64,000 bases of DNA, from assembly GCA_949825065.1 (NCBI GenBank), contig OX463852.1:16518189-16582188 (forward strand), in the 5' to 3' direction. The stretch comes from Odontocerum albicorne (Eukaryota > Arthropoda > Insecta > Trichoptera > Odontoceridae). Every line of letters starts with the position of its first letter. The stretch's first letter is position 1. The position numbers were made by a program, and so were the translations under genes. Under the pieces are notes generated by a model. It did no database searches and was not told where the DNA came from. It saw nothing but the letters and a program-made list of their open reading frames with translations. Positions 32,161-41,829 of the stretch are shown here, piece by piece.

Positions 32161-32744
32161 TAAAGAAAGAAAAAGATAATATATGTTCACAGTTAATATA
32201 ACCAACGAACTATTAAGAGTGGGTGTGAGTCTAAAATCTCGGGAGCAGAATGACTAATGGAAATTATGTATCAGATCTGGGAGTTAAGGGAAAACTAGGA
32301 GCACAAAGCGAAAAATTGGAACTGGATTTGAATTGGAGTGAAACATGAGAGCCAAAGCTATTTAACAACTGCGAGATTTATTGAACTATTTTTTTTAAGT
32401 CCTTTGTACGTCACATATTTCCCTACTTCTTACAAGGACCAAATACAACAATTACAAAAAACAACACGTACAAATCAATTCGAAATGTTAAGACTGTTTG
32501 ATAAAAATAATAGTAACAATGTGTTGTTACACTAAAACATTATGACATGTTAAATAATATAAAACTGCAAGACCACTGAAGTCAATATTAGTATTTTTGA
32601 AGTTGGTTATAAAAAATATATAGAAATGCATTAAACGTGACAAAACACCGAAAACAGCAGAAAATTATTTATTTTCATAACAAAATAAATAATGACAATG
32701 AAAGGAAAATTTAAAAACATATTTTAAGAGTAAACTTTCCTAAA
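32161..32744. other. No recognisable feature
   Basis: AT-rich; nothing seen. Confidence 0.45.
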
Positions 32745-32850
32745 GCTTTTCTAGTGTCCCTTATGGGATAGGCAAATAAGACAGGTCGCCACGATTTTCA
32801 CGTACACAGCCTTTGCCTCAATATGGATCTTCATCTGTTTTTCTTCCTAT
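32745..32850 (-). mobile_element. LINE-A 3' end remnant
   Basis: CCCTTATGGGATAGGCAAAT and AAGACAGG recall the LINE-A terminal boundary (compare 38400-38430); the following bases are only loosely similar. Confidence 0.35.
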
Positions 32851-33831
32851 CATAAAAAAAACTTGTCAAAATTAACAATTTGAAAAAAATTTATAACGCG
32901 TCTGATTTCATACTTTTTTAATGAAATCAGCACAAACCTTGCTCACACCTTCGCATAACTATTACGAATTAATAACTATTACGAATTGTTCTAACAACAT
33001 TCTTGGCATATAAGGTTTTACTTTAAAATATTTTTTATAAACTATCTACCGATTAAATGTCAGAACTTTCATCGAAATATACATGTGTTAGATATAAACA
33101 CATCAAATACATAGATACTCATTCAATCACACACCTGTAAAAATATAATTATATATTAGAATTATATATCATATAATTCTAATATAAAATTATATTTCGG
33201 TATACATGGAGATGTATACCGAAAAAAAAGAAATTATTATAATAACGCAAATACACAGCTTATGATTGCTCAAACGCAAAAGAAAAAAACATTAGCGTGA
33301 AAAATAATCAAAGATTCACACAGAGCGAGACATTTACCCAAAGTGTTTTTTTCATAAAGGTTATATTTAAACATTTTTTTTAATTTGTAAAATTTTTAAA
33401 TGAAAATAAGTATTAATTATCGTTTGAAATTTTGTACAAATTAGATACAATGTATTTTCGATAAATCATGCAACACGTTTTAGTTTTTGCAACCGCAGCT
33501 GGCGTACTCGTTGCCGCCCGGCGCCGCTAGATGTCACCGGGGTCGCTGAATTTCAATTAATATCCTACATTATCCAGTAATGTGGCACTTCGTTCACAGA
33601 GCAGAATAATGCTTTATAAAATTTTGTAAATAACTGACGACACCATTATCGAAATATAGTACGCTTAACAAATTTTTCACGATTTTTAAATACTGTTTTA
33701 ATAAATTTACTAGAACATTTCAAAAGAAACAAAGCTCACTGCATGGTATGAAAGTAACATACATACAGTACAAATTAAAGATTTTGCGTAAAGAATAAGA
33801 ATTAAGGGCTTTTGCGAAATAATAAGAATTA
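32851..33831. other. No gene; hairpins and a GC-rich spot
   Basis: 33140-33190 is an AT-rich inverted repeat (ATATTAGAATTATATA / TATAATTCTAATATA). 33490-33550 is unusually GC-rich (GTTGCCGCCCGGCGCCGCTA), no match in the window. Confidence 0.4.
33195..33224. repeat. Perfect 13-bp hairpin
   Basis: TTTCGGTATACAT, loop GGAG, then ATGTATACCGAAA and an A-run. Stem is perfect. On the minus strand it would be preceded by the T-run, on the plus strand followed by A. Function unknown. Confidence 0.85.
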
Positions 33832-34112
33832 AGGGCATTAGGAAAGAATGCAGATTGAAAGAAGATGTAGTGCTTAGGATGATGAACATACTATTGGGAT
33901 GATTCGGTCACGCAGAAAGAATGAATGATGAAATATTTACAAAAAATAATCTATAGGAATAGTAAAAAGGTACAAGAAATTTAAGAAGATCAAGAAAAAC
34001 GTGGTACTACCAAATCAATCAAATTCTGAAAGAAAGAAGACTAAACAGGTATATGAATGAGGCAGGTGAAGTAGACGTCTGTTCTATCTGCCTACTCCAA
34101 TAGGAGCATGAC
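33832..34112 (+). mobile_element. LINE-A fragment (copy 7)
   Basis: GIRKECRLKEDVVLRMMN, then FGHAERMNDEIFTK, basic linker, KTWYYQINQILKERR, and the terminal CPTPIGA-like end at 34085-34110. The conserved Trp before FGH is TGA (33900-33902). Good match to the C-terminus of LINE-A. Confidence 0.82.
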
Positions 34113-34125
34113 GTAATGGTGGTGG

Positions 34126-34404
34126 ATGATGATGATGAATTGTACAACTAGTTTCACACTAGAATACACATATTTCATTTCTCATTCTTTCTACGTGGCA
34201 AACTATCTTTCTGTTATTTTCTTCGTCTTAAGCAATGCATCCTTTTTCAATCCGCATTCATTCCTTATTCTGTCATACATTATTATACCCACATTATACT
34301 CAACGCTATTATTTCAGTTTTATTATAATGATGTTATTCTAATGTGTTTTCACTTTAAAAATATCAACCACACAACAATACGGAAGTTAAAATTTTTATT
34401 TTAA
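34126..34404 (-). mobile_element. LINE-A fragment (copy 8)
   Basis: Minus strand: MYDRIRNECGLKKDALLKT then, one frame on, IVCHVERMRNEIC. Same part of the LINE as the neighbour 33832-34112 but inverted, so the two are tail-to-tail. Confidence 0.75.
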
Positions 34405-35299
34405 AAAGTGTCGAAGAAAATTCAATTACCATAAAAATAAATTTTAAAAACAATCGCAACTCTAAACGGATTATCGATTTGTTAGTCAAATGTCATTCTT
34501 TTTTTGATAAATTGATCTACGCATATTATGGCGATATTCTTTTTTCATTTATTATTATATTAAAATATCTTATGGTACTTTTGTCAGAGTGCCAAATATT
34601 TCAATGTCGTTTTAGCGACATAATTTTGCCTTATGATATGTACATATTTAAACGTGGTGTGACCATTATTTAAGAGATCACTTTGCAATATTTTTTCAAT
34701 TGACACTTGAATATCTCTCAACCCAACCCAAAACGATTTCGATGAGTAAAGATGATTTTTTTATAATATATTTTTTTTATAATACTCAGTTCATACAAAT
34801 AAAAGAATAAGGATATAATCGTAGTCTTATTATTATTACTTAGTTTTTTCTCGTGACTAGACTGGACCATGGTGCGACATCTTAAACCACACAATGTCAT
34901 CTCGGACTAAATACCGTCACCCTGAACCAATTGGTATACTTTTTTAACAAAACAATGCTATATTTTATCTGATTCATTACTTATCTTGTGATTAAAATTT
35001 GCCCTTGGCATGCTTTAAGAAGCGACTGAAAAAACTCTTAATTTCTAGGCAGTAAAATAACGTGTTTCATTCCTGATTTTTTTTTTCTTCTCGTTTCCTC
35101 TCCACCGTCCCTTCCTTTTCCTTTGATTGATGATATCTCACTTTATATTAAAAAGAATTTTCGGGTGATAGTCCGTCTTTGTGGGGTTTGTGAGCATATG
35201 CTTATGTATGTGTTTATGGATTTCGTGAGGATGGGTTTTGAGTTTTCGATTTGAATGATTTATGCGACCATATAACTTGCTTCGTTTACTTTTGTCTGG
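34405..35299. other. No recognisable feature
   Basis: AT-rich, no signal that I can support. Confidence 0.45.
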
Positions 35300-35375
35300 T
35301 TAGTTGGAAGAGATTGACGTCTGACAATAAGCCCGCCAGATTGTATTTGCAATGAAAGTGTTAATAAATAAATCA
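35300..35375 (+). mobile_element. SINE-A tail fragment
   Basis: GGTTAGTTGGAAGAGATTGA, CAATAAGCCCGCCAGATTGT and an AATAAATAAATCAATTAA end; no head. Very similar to 4429-4512 including the AATAAATCAAT end. Confidence 0.7.
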
Positions 35376-35594
35376 ATTAATTAAATACCTTTTTGGGAAA
35401 GTGATCCTTTTGGGACATTTTGATGCAAAAATCGTCCTTTTGGGACAATATAACGACACAATTAGTCAATGGGAGTCCTACTTGACTAAACAGCATCTTT
35501 ATTGAACCATAAAACGTTTTCTCTCTTTTAAAAAACCATGGGCCATGCATTATCACTTAAAAAAAAGTAATTTCTACGACGATCATAAAACAAG

Positions 35595-35885
35595 AGGACG
35601 AAGATCACGCTGACATAATCTGGGTATGTGAAACAAACTAATGAAGGAAAACTAATATATCAAATGTATAGTGCAAATGTGAGGAGAAGACCTGAGAGAG
35701 AAAGACCACGAATATGGTTGGATCAAGTGAATGATATTTGGAAAGAAGGAAACGTCAGAGAAATCGTGGAAGTTGTATAAGAAGGTTTATGGATGCAGAA
35801 GAGGTTAAGAATGTGTGCCAAGATAAGAAAGTCTGACATCTGTCCTCTTTGCATCTCCCTATAGGGATGGTGTGGTATTATGTAA
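35595..35885 (+). mobile_element. LINE-A 3' fragment (copy 9)
   Basis: QMYSANVRRRPERERPRIW, LDQVNDIWKEGNVREIVEV, then VKNVCQDKKV-like and AISL-type end at 35850-35885. Matches the last ~100 residues of LINE-A; frame intact for about 45 codons, then a stop. Confidence 0.82.
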
Positions 35886-36159
35886 GTATTTACGATCATA
35901 AAATAAACCTTGACCAAAGAACGATCCCATATTCCTAGAACTATGAAAAACAATCTTAGTCATAAAAAAATATTTTGGAACCAATTACGCATTCCTGTGG
36001 CAAAAATATGTCAAATTATACCAAAATCTGTCCTCCATGGACCAAATATTAACATATTGGTCCTAAAAGAGTCCTTTATTGCCTATAAGTTCCAACCAAA
36101 GGTTTTTTTAATTGAATTCAACAGTAAAATAAATGTACTATTTAGTAAGAAAACCTATT

Positions 36160-36335
36160 GGTCGCCCTAGTGTCCAGTCGCGTACGTTGGGGGTGGTTTT
36201 GTGTACCGGACGGCCGCGTACATGCCAAATGCGCCCCCATGAAGTGCGTGTGTACAACTCCTGTGCGCTGTGACGGGTGGGGGCGGGGTGGCGGTCATGT
36301 TGTGGTGATGACATTAAGTAGGGTCATCCCGTACA
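36160..36335. other. GC-rich island
   Basis: About 175 bp with GC well above 55% by eye in a ~33% GC region, including GGACGGCCGCGTACATGCC and GACGGGTGGGGGCGGGG. It has several CpGs. No repeat of the window matches; the 61-codon plus frame has no motif. Possible foreign insertion or a fragment of a GC-rich repeat. Confidence 0.5.
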
Positions 36336-36429
36336 CGAGATAAATTTCAAATTCGTCGCAAAAATTTTCCCCTACAATAATAATTTTCAAATGTCATACT
36401 TATTTTTAACACGTTCACATTGTCGACAA

Positions 36430-36585
36430 CAGTTTTTCCTATGGAACTTTCACTAGTGTAAAGCTCGAAAATTTTGGTAACCTCATCTTGTAAGCCATGC
36501 CTAGATGTATCGTTTAAAAATAGTTTTGGTAACCTCATCTTGTAAGCCATGCCTAGATGTATCGTTTAAAAATAGTTTTCAACAC
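36430..36585. repeat. 52-bp direct duplication
   Basis: TTTGGTAACCTCATCTTGTA followed by AGCCATGCCTAGATGTATCG occurs at 36481 and again 52 bp later, practically identical. Confidence 0.95.
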
Positions 36586-36633
36586 TGGTATGAATTAAAG
36601 GTTGTTATACAGCCTCAAACATCCGCCTGCATT

Positions 36634-36897
36634 TCAGCTCATAAGTCTAAAACATACACATCCATCTCTTTTAATGCATGTTATGAAATATTTTTTAAAA
36701 ACTATGTAAATTTTGGAGGCAGAAAGATTCTGCCGGAGTATCTCGAATTCTGACTGTCTTTCAGTCATTCGTATGATGCCCTCCAACACTTCCATATTAC
36801 GGTCAAGTTGCAGAACGTGGGCGGCCAACAATATAGTTTTCGAAAATGTAGTACACGTGGACAGGCAACAATACTCACACACGTCTTACGCGTGATT
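36634..36897 (-). repeat. Repeat Y, longest copy, ORF-like on minus strand
   Basis: The minus frame (36882-36634) is open for 82 codons: MCEYCCLSTCTTFSKTILL, AAHVLQLDRNMEVLEGIIRM, TERQSEFEILRQNLSASKIY. Two other copies (15455-15652 and 905-985) keep similar peptide text (KKILSLSHIILHVHDINFDM) better than random DNA would suggest. No start context, no domain known to me. It may be a piece of a transposon ORF or of a duplicated host exon. Confidence 0.5.
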
Positions 36898-37594
36898 TCT
36901 TTTTTTTTTTAATACCATTGGGAACCGATAAAAGACCAATAGCCCCCCGACCCCCAGATGGAGGGCCAACGATATTGAATGATCAATAAGAAGTCTCAAG
37001 AGATCATAGATAAAGTACAGGTGGTTCGGTTTTAGAAAGCAGGGTCTCTTTTGCACCATGGATTTGAATTAAAACTTGTATTTGTGGATTATATAAGTGT
37101 AGTGAGATATTCATTATCACGTTTGACGTTAACGCGTGAACATCCATGTCACTGCAAAGAAACTTGAAGCTTATGAAAAGTGTTGCAACACAAAAATTTT
37201 GAAAGTGAATAAATTCCGTAACGATCTTAAAACGGGTGAAAAGAAAAAAATGCTTTCGTCACCAACGTTTTTGTTAGGCAATTAACCCACATTAGTATGA
37301 TTTGTGCCCGGGAAAAGGGTGGGGCAAGCGGGGTACTGGCCCCAGGCGCGATATCTGAAGGGCGTCAAAATCGTCCAGCAAAAAAATAGCATTACGATTT
37401 CGTGAACGTCTAAGAGTAGTTTGATTTAACTGGTGAATACAAAGTTTATATTGAACCATCTCAATCACAAGTTTTAAAGACAACAACAGTCAGTATATCG
37501 AAATTGTAGAATTAATGTCTTTAAAATATTCCGTTCAATATAAATCAGTACTAACAGATCTTTCATTTATAAAAATATGAGTTAGATTTTTTTT
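36898..37594. other. No recognisable feature
   Basis: Contains two GC-richer spots, 36940-36970 (AGCCCCCCGACCCCCAG) and 37305-37370 (GGGGTACTGGCCCCAGG). No gene seen. Confidence 0.4.
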
Positions 37595-37940
37595 TAAATT
37601 AGGGCAAGCGAAATGCAAGAAAAATGGGTAAGATGATGAGATGGAAAAAAATCAGGTCAGGCGAAATGCAAAAAAATATGAGTTAGATGGTCAGATGAAA
37701 AAAAATGAGGGGAAGGTCAAATGCAAGAAATATGGACAAGATGGTGAATTGAAAAAAATCAGAACAGGCGAAATGTAAGAAATACAGATGAGATGAAAAA
37801 AAATCAGTATTGGCCAAATGAGAGAAATGTTGGTTATATGATGAGGTGACAAAAATCAAAGCAGGCCAAATTCAAGAAATGTTGATTATATGAGGTGAGA
37901 TGTAAAAAATCAGTGCAGGAGAAATGTTAGAAGATGGGAC
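37595..37940. repeat. Degenerate ~58-bp tandem repeat
   Basis: About six diverged copies of a unit with GCGAAATGCAAGAAAAATGG and GATGAGATGAAAAAAAATCAG blocks. Period wanders from about 50 to 60 bp, so it is old. Confidence 0.8.
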
Positions 37941-38134
37941 GTCTCGCGTTTGAAGAACTTGCGTTAGGTACCATATATGTTATTTCAGTAGCATTTCTAT
38001 GTATTTCATTGCTGTACCATATATTTTTTCAGCAAAATTTCTACCACAAAAATGAAGATATAAATTATTAATGCCGACCTTCAGTTAATAATATCGATTC
38101 ATAAAATCTGAAGAGAAGCGCCTTACCAATTAGA

Positions 38135-38325
38135 CAGCCTGCGTGACCTAGTTGGTAAGACATATATCTACAAACTTGAGGTTACGTGTTCGATTCTCAT
38201 TTTGCCCAATTCACTTTTAAAAACATTCCAATTTAGTTTTCACTTCAGGCCTTTCGTAAACATCTTTCTGGTTCGTTGGAAGAGAGCGCCACATGGATAT
38301 AATATTTCTAAGTTGTATTGTATAA
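38135..38325 (+). mobile_element. SINE-A copy
   Basis: Head GCGTGACCTAGTTGGTAAGA (A-box), GTGTTCGATTCTC (B-box), interior CCAATTTAGTTTTCACTTCA, tail CTGGTTCGTTGGAAGAGAGC then CACATGGATATAAT. Full layout. Confidence 0.85.
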
Positions 38326-38384
38326 AACAAAAAAGTAATGAGTACAATAATTTAATACAAGAATAAGAAAATCTTGCAACTCAT

Positions 38385-38570
38385 TACAGACACACTATCC
38401 CGCCATTTCCCTGTTGGGGTAAGCAGAGAGAACAGAGTATCAAACTTTCCTATCACAGCATACTTCCTTCGCCTTTTCCACATCCATACATCTTCTCATA
38501 CAGTCCTTTCTTTGTATTTTACTCCTTGCCTTACACGTCAGTTTTTTTACTTTGACTTTTTTAAAAAAAT
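38385..38570 (-). mobile_element. LINE-A 3' fragment (copy 10)
   Basis: Starts CCTGTTGGGGTAAGCAGAGA, the terminal block of LINE-A in reverse, and continues with minus-strand VWKRRRKY-like text. Confidence 0.55.
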
Positions 38571-38589
38571 GCTTTCACCAGAGCATAAC

Positions 38590-38780
38590 AAGTATTGTAA
38601 AGCCTCATATTATATAACACTTTCATTGTACACAGTACAGTTTGGCTGGCCACGTGTAAAGCATCATATTATATAACACTTTCATTGTACACAGTACAGT
38701 TTGGCTGGCCACGTATAAAGCATCATAGTTATAACCCTTTCATTGTACATAATACAGTTTGGCTGGCCACGTGTAAACCT
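38590..38780. repeat. Three tandem copies of a SINE-tail-like ~63-bp unit
   Basis: TTATATAACACTTTCATTGT, ACACAGTACAGTTTGGCTGG and CCACGTGTAAA repeat three times. The unit is part of the minus-strand SINE-A tail (GAAAGTG...GCCA) that follows. Confidence 0.85.
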
Positions 38781-38905
38781 CTTCCAATAAACCAAAAAGA
38801 TTTTCAAGAGATCTTAAATGAAACCAGACTAAAATCCTTTCAACTGGAATTGAACCCGCAATTCCTGGGCTGGAATACAGGCATCTTACTGTGTAAATCA
38901 CGGAT
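38740..38905 (-). mobile_element. SINE-A copy with amplified tail
   Basis: Minus strand: TCCGTGATTTACACAGTAAG (head), GGGTTCAATTCCAG (B-box), interior GATTTTAGTCTGGTTTCATT, GGTTTATTGGAAGAGG then the tail, which is triplicated at 38590-38780. Confidence 0.75.
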
Positions 38906-39365
38906 GGTTAATTAACATTTGCTGTTAAAACGCTCTTAAAATATACTATTTTCCTTTAAAAAATATACGCGAAGATTTCCGCAAACCTGCAGGGTTCCTC
39001 ATAAATCAGACATTAGCTTCCCGCATGAAATAATATATTTGAAAATAGCACCGCCGGCTCCGACCCTGGTGGGCCCCGAGGGAAATAAATCCATTCCGGC
39101 CCTGGGCGGTCGGCCATAACGCAAGACATGGTCCACGGGATGCCAAGGTATATGAACGTACTATATATATGCAAAAAAGCCCACAAAATATATTTTTTGG
39201 TTTATTCGAAATTACATTTATTTTTATGCACTTCAGATCACAAATATATGATTGGCGGGTTTATAGCCCTACGATAACATATTTCGACCAATCATACATG
39301 AGTTACATACACATAATATGTAATGACTTCGGTCATATTATTTTTTTGAAAAAAAGAAAAACAAA
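38906..39365. other. No gene; GC-richer patch
   Basis: 39045-39150 is GC-rich (CACCGCCGGCTCCGACCC and GGCCCTGGGCGGTCGGCC). Unmatched elsewhere. The rest is AT-rich. Confidence 0.4.
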
Positions 39366-39820
39366 CATACCAATGTGCTCCAATCGTCTCACTTCGGTTT
39401 GTCATCGGATCCAGTACAGCGGTGTAATTGGTGAATTTGCTGGTGTGCAACGGCTTACTCACTTAAAGAGGAAAATAATATGAGAGAGACGAAAACTCCG
39501 CGGTACAGCTTTGCTTTCCAACTAAATTGACGTTGGAATGACAAGGAAATCCTCGACTGTAAGGCCCAGCAAGGACATAAAGAATATTATGCTAGCTGTT
39601 GGTTGAGAGGTTAAAAAGCTAACAAATAGAAAAAAAACTCAACAGCAAAGCTTCGTTTTCCAACTAAATTGACGTTGGAATGACGAGGGGATCTTCGACC
39701 ATGAGGCCCAGCAACGATGACATAATATATAATATGCTAGTTGCTGGTAGAGGTTAAAAAGCTAACAAATAGAAAAAAACTTCACAGTACAGCTTCGTTT
39801 TTCAACTGCAGAACAGTCCC
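39366..39820 (+). mobile_element. SINE-B, 5'-truncated, with 142-bp tail triplication
   Basis: CCAATGTGCTCCAATCGTCT, CATCGGATCCAGTACAGCGG, CAACGGCTTACTCACTT and CAACTAAATTGACGTTGGAA as in SINE-B. The block CAACTAAATT starts at 39519 and 39661 and its third version at 39803: an exact 142-bp period. The third copy stops within a few bases. The unit also includes flanking TTAAAAAGCTAACAAATAGA, so duplication happened after insertion. Confidence 0.85.
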
Positions 39821-39941
39821 TTATCTATCAATATGATAAATAAGGTTCTACGGACTGTTCTACATAAAACATGCCCATATGGTTTGGAGGAGAATTTTGG
39901 AGAGAAAACTTTAGTTATTTATTTCAAGTACAGAATAGAAC

Positions 39942-40162
39942 GACGATCCCGTGGTCTAGTTGGTAAGACGCATGTCTGTCAACCCGGGGTTGCAGGCTCG
40001 ATCCCCGGTGGAGCCCAGATTTATTAAAAATAAAAAAGGGTTACAGTTTGGTTTTCGCTAAAGGCCTCTAATATCTTTCTGGTTGGCTGGAAGAGATTTT
40101 CCCATGGCAATAAGCCCGCCAGATTGTGTTGTATACAACGAAAGTGTAATACAATGCGATAA
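39942..40162 (+). mobile_element. SINE-A, best preserved copy
   Basis: tRNA-like head: A-box TGGTCTAGTTGG (39952-39963) and B-box GGCTCGATCCC (39995-40005). Then GGAGCCCAGATTTATT, interior GGTTACAGTTTGGTTTTCGC, tail CTGGTTGGCTGGAAGAGATT, CCCATGGCAATAAGCCCGCC, AGATTGTGTTGTATACAACG and AAAGTGTAATACAATGCG. It serves as the family reference here (~220 bp). The GTTGTATACAAC palindrome at the end of the tail is conserved in several copies. Transcribed by pol III if active. Confidence 0.93.
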
Positions 40163-40990
40163 GTGGTTACTAATAACTTATGAAACACATTTTGATGCCA
40201 GCTATACGATTTATTTATGAGAAGAAAAAAAATTACACAACATATTGTACCGATTCAAATTTACTCACGTAGGATAAATCTTCAATTGTCATTGTTGTTT
40301 CTCTTATACTCGTAGTTGTATATAAAATTATAGATTAAGAAGTTACATTATTACTTAATAAATGTCACTATTATGGGTTTATAATTTTAAACCGTATAAA
40401 CCGCGTTAAAGTGGATTCATGTAATTGCAAAGATTACGTAACCTTCCATCAGTCCATCCTGTCATGAAGCTCGTGAGTCGTGACCAAGCATCTTAACTCC
40501 CATAATAGCCCGTGACGACTCTTCTCCATACATATTTGCACTCCGCAGTTAGATAAATAGCAATAACACAAAATTCTTTAAGATTTCAATAATATTATTA
40601 AGGGGATCAAAAACAGTGGAATTGTTTATTAAGTATCAAATATAAATTACATTGAAATCTTCGATTATTATCAAACCTCAATATCATACAATGTCGATAA
40701 AAATCTGAAAGCGGTCGAGTCCTTAAAAGTTTCACAGCCCCTGATTTAATGATGTGTTCAAAATAGCTCATATAAAACCCATCTTTCAAACCGTTAAAGG
40801 TTGTACGAGTATAGATAGAACATACTCTGCTTATTAAGTATATATATACTCAAAGCTACATATTTTATGATTTACTATACAATATTTTTTTAAATAAATT
40901 GTTACAGGAACAGTTAACATACTTGTTAATCGATATCGGAATGGAGTATTTAAAACGTTAAGAACATGTATTTATGATACAAATAAAAAA
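40163..40990. other. No recognisable feature
   Basis: AT-rich; two TACTCGTA/TACGAGTA octamers (40307, 40804). Confidence 0.45.
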
Positions 40991-40997
40991 AAAAATT

Positions 40998-41072
40998 GGC
41001 TCGTAGAGGATTTGAACCTCTAACCTCCGTTCTTAAAAAGACTGGCGCTCTAACCCATTGAGCTAACGAGCC
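40998..41072 (-). tRNA. tRNA-like gene, probably pseudogene (Thr-like body, damaged anticodon arm)
   Basis: Minus strand, 75 nt. Acceptor stem GGCTCGT / ACGAGCC (7 of 7 pairs), D arm GCTC / GAGC (4 of 4), T arm AGAGG-TTCAAAT-CCTCT (5 of 5). Directly downstream lies a run of ten or more T, a good pol III terminator. The anticodon arm reads CCAGT-CTTTTTAAG-AACGG, with a 9-nt loop and at least two mismatches, so it does not fold normally. The body and CCAGTCTT start are reminiscent of tRNA-Thr(TGT), with a 2-nt gain and substitutions in the loop. I call it a tRNA or tRNA pseudogene without naming the isotype firmly. It is unrelated in sequence to the SINE heads. Confidence 0.6.
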
Positions 41073-41225
41073 GTAGGCTGTAGCGTCACGTTTGTGTATA
41101 TAAAACCATTAAATGACGTCATTGTAAAAAATTCGCTGAACAAATTAGTAGGGATATTGATTTTTACATACATAATTTAATTACTAAGAATTTATCTACT
41201 TTAAAGTTAAATTGTATGTATGTTG

Positions 41226-41345
41226 ATAGGCGACTTTCGTAGCTAGTAGACCTATATCCTTCACAACAAGGTTTTGGATTCGATTTCCGATAGTATTAAA
41301 AATACAAAACAGACAATCTGGTTCAGTTTGTCGACCAGCTTATTG
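41226..41345 (+). mobile_element. SINE-C (SINE-A variant), head
   Basis: GCGACTTTCGTAGCTAGTAG, AAGGTTTTGGATTCGATTTC (B-box), CGATAGTATTAAAAATA, ATCTGGTTCAG. Shares its CCCGATAGTA... end of head with 59520-59725. Confidence 0.55.
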
Positions 41346-41829
41346 TTTACGGTAGTTAGTTTAGTCAACAAATAAAATGTTTTAGTCAACAAGTAAAATG
41401 AACGTGCCTCCAACAATTATTTCTGATAAAAAATATCAGACCATTCGATCTTTTGTTTTTTTTTTAAATCAAATAGACGAGTAAATTTTAGATTGAAGTA
41501 CTCAGTTGGAATAATAAATGTAAGGAATATTGAGAAAAGCTTTGAAAACTATCGAAGTGATGTTATGTGTTATATTATCTAATACACAAACCAAATTCAA
41601 AATTTGCGAGAAATACATAATATTATATCTATTATAAACAAAAAAATATTTTTACCGTAAAATAGAGTCATCTATCGGCTGTTTCATGTAAATGTGTATA
41701 TCGACCGATCTCCGTTGTTTGTAGGATAAAAGTTACAATATGGCTAATATGAACAAAATCGCATCGTAAACCTAATGCAGAAGTGGCACACCCTATTTTC
41801 TTAAACATTTTATGACTTTTATTTCATTT
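41346..41829. other. No recognisable feature
   Basis: AT-rich; a small duplication of TTTTAGTCAACAA(A/G)TAAAATG at 41360-41400. Confidence 0.4.
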
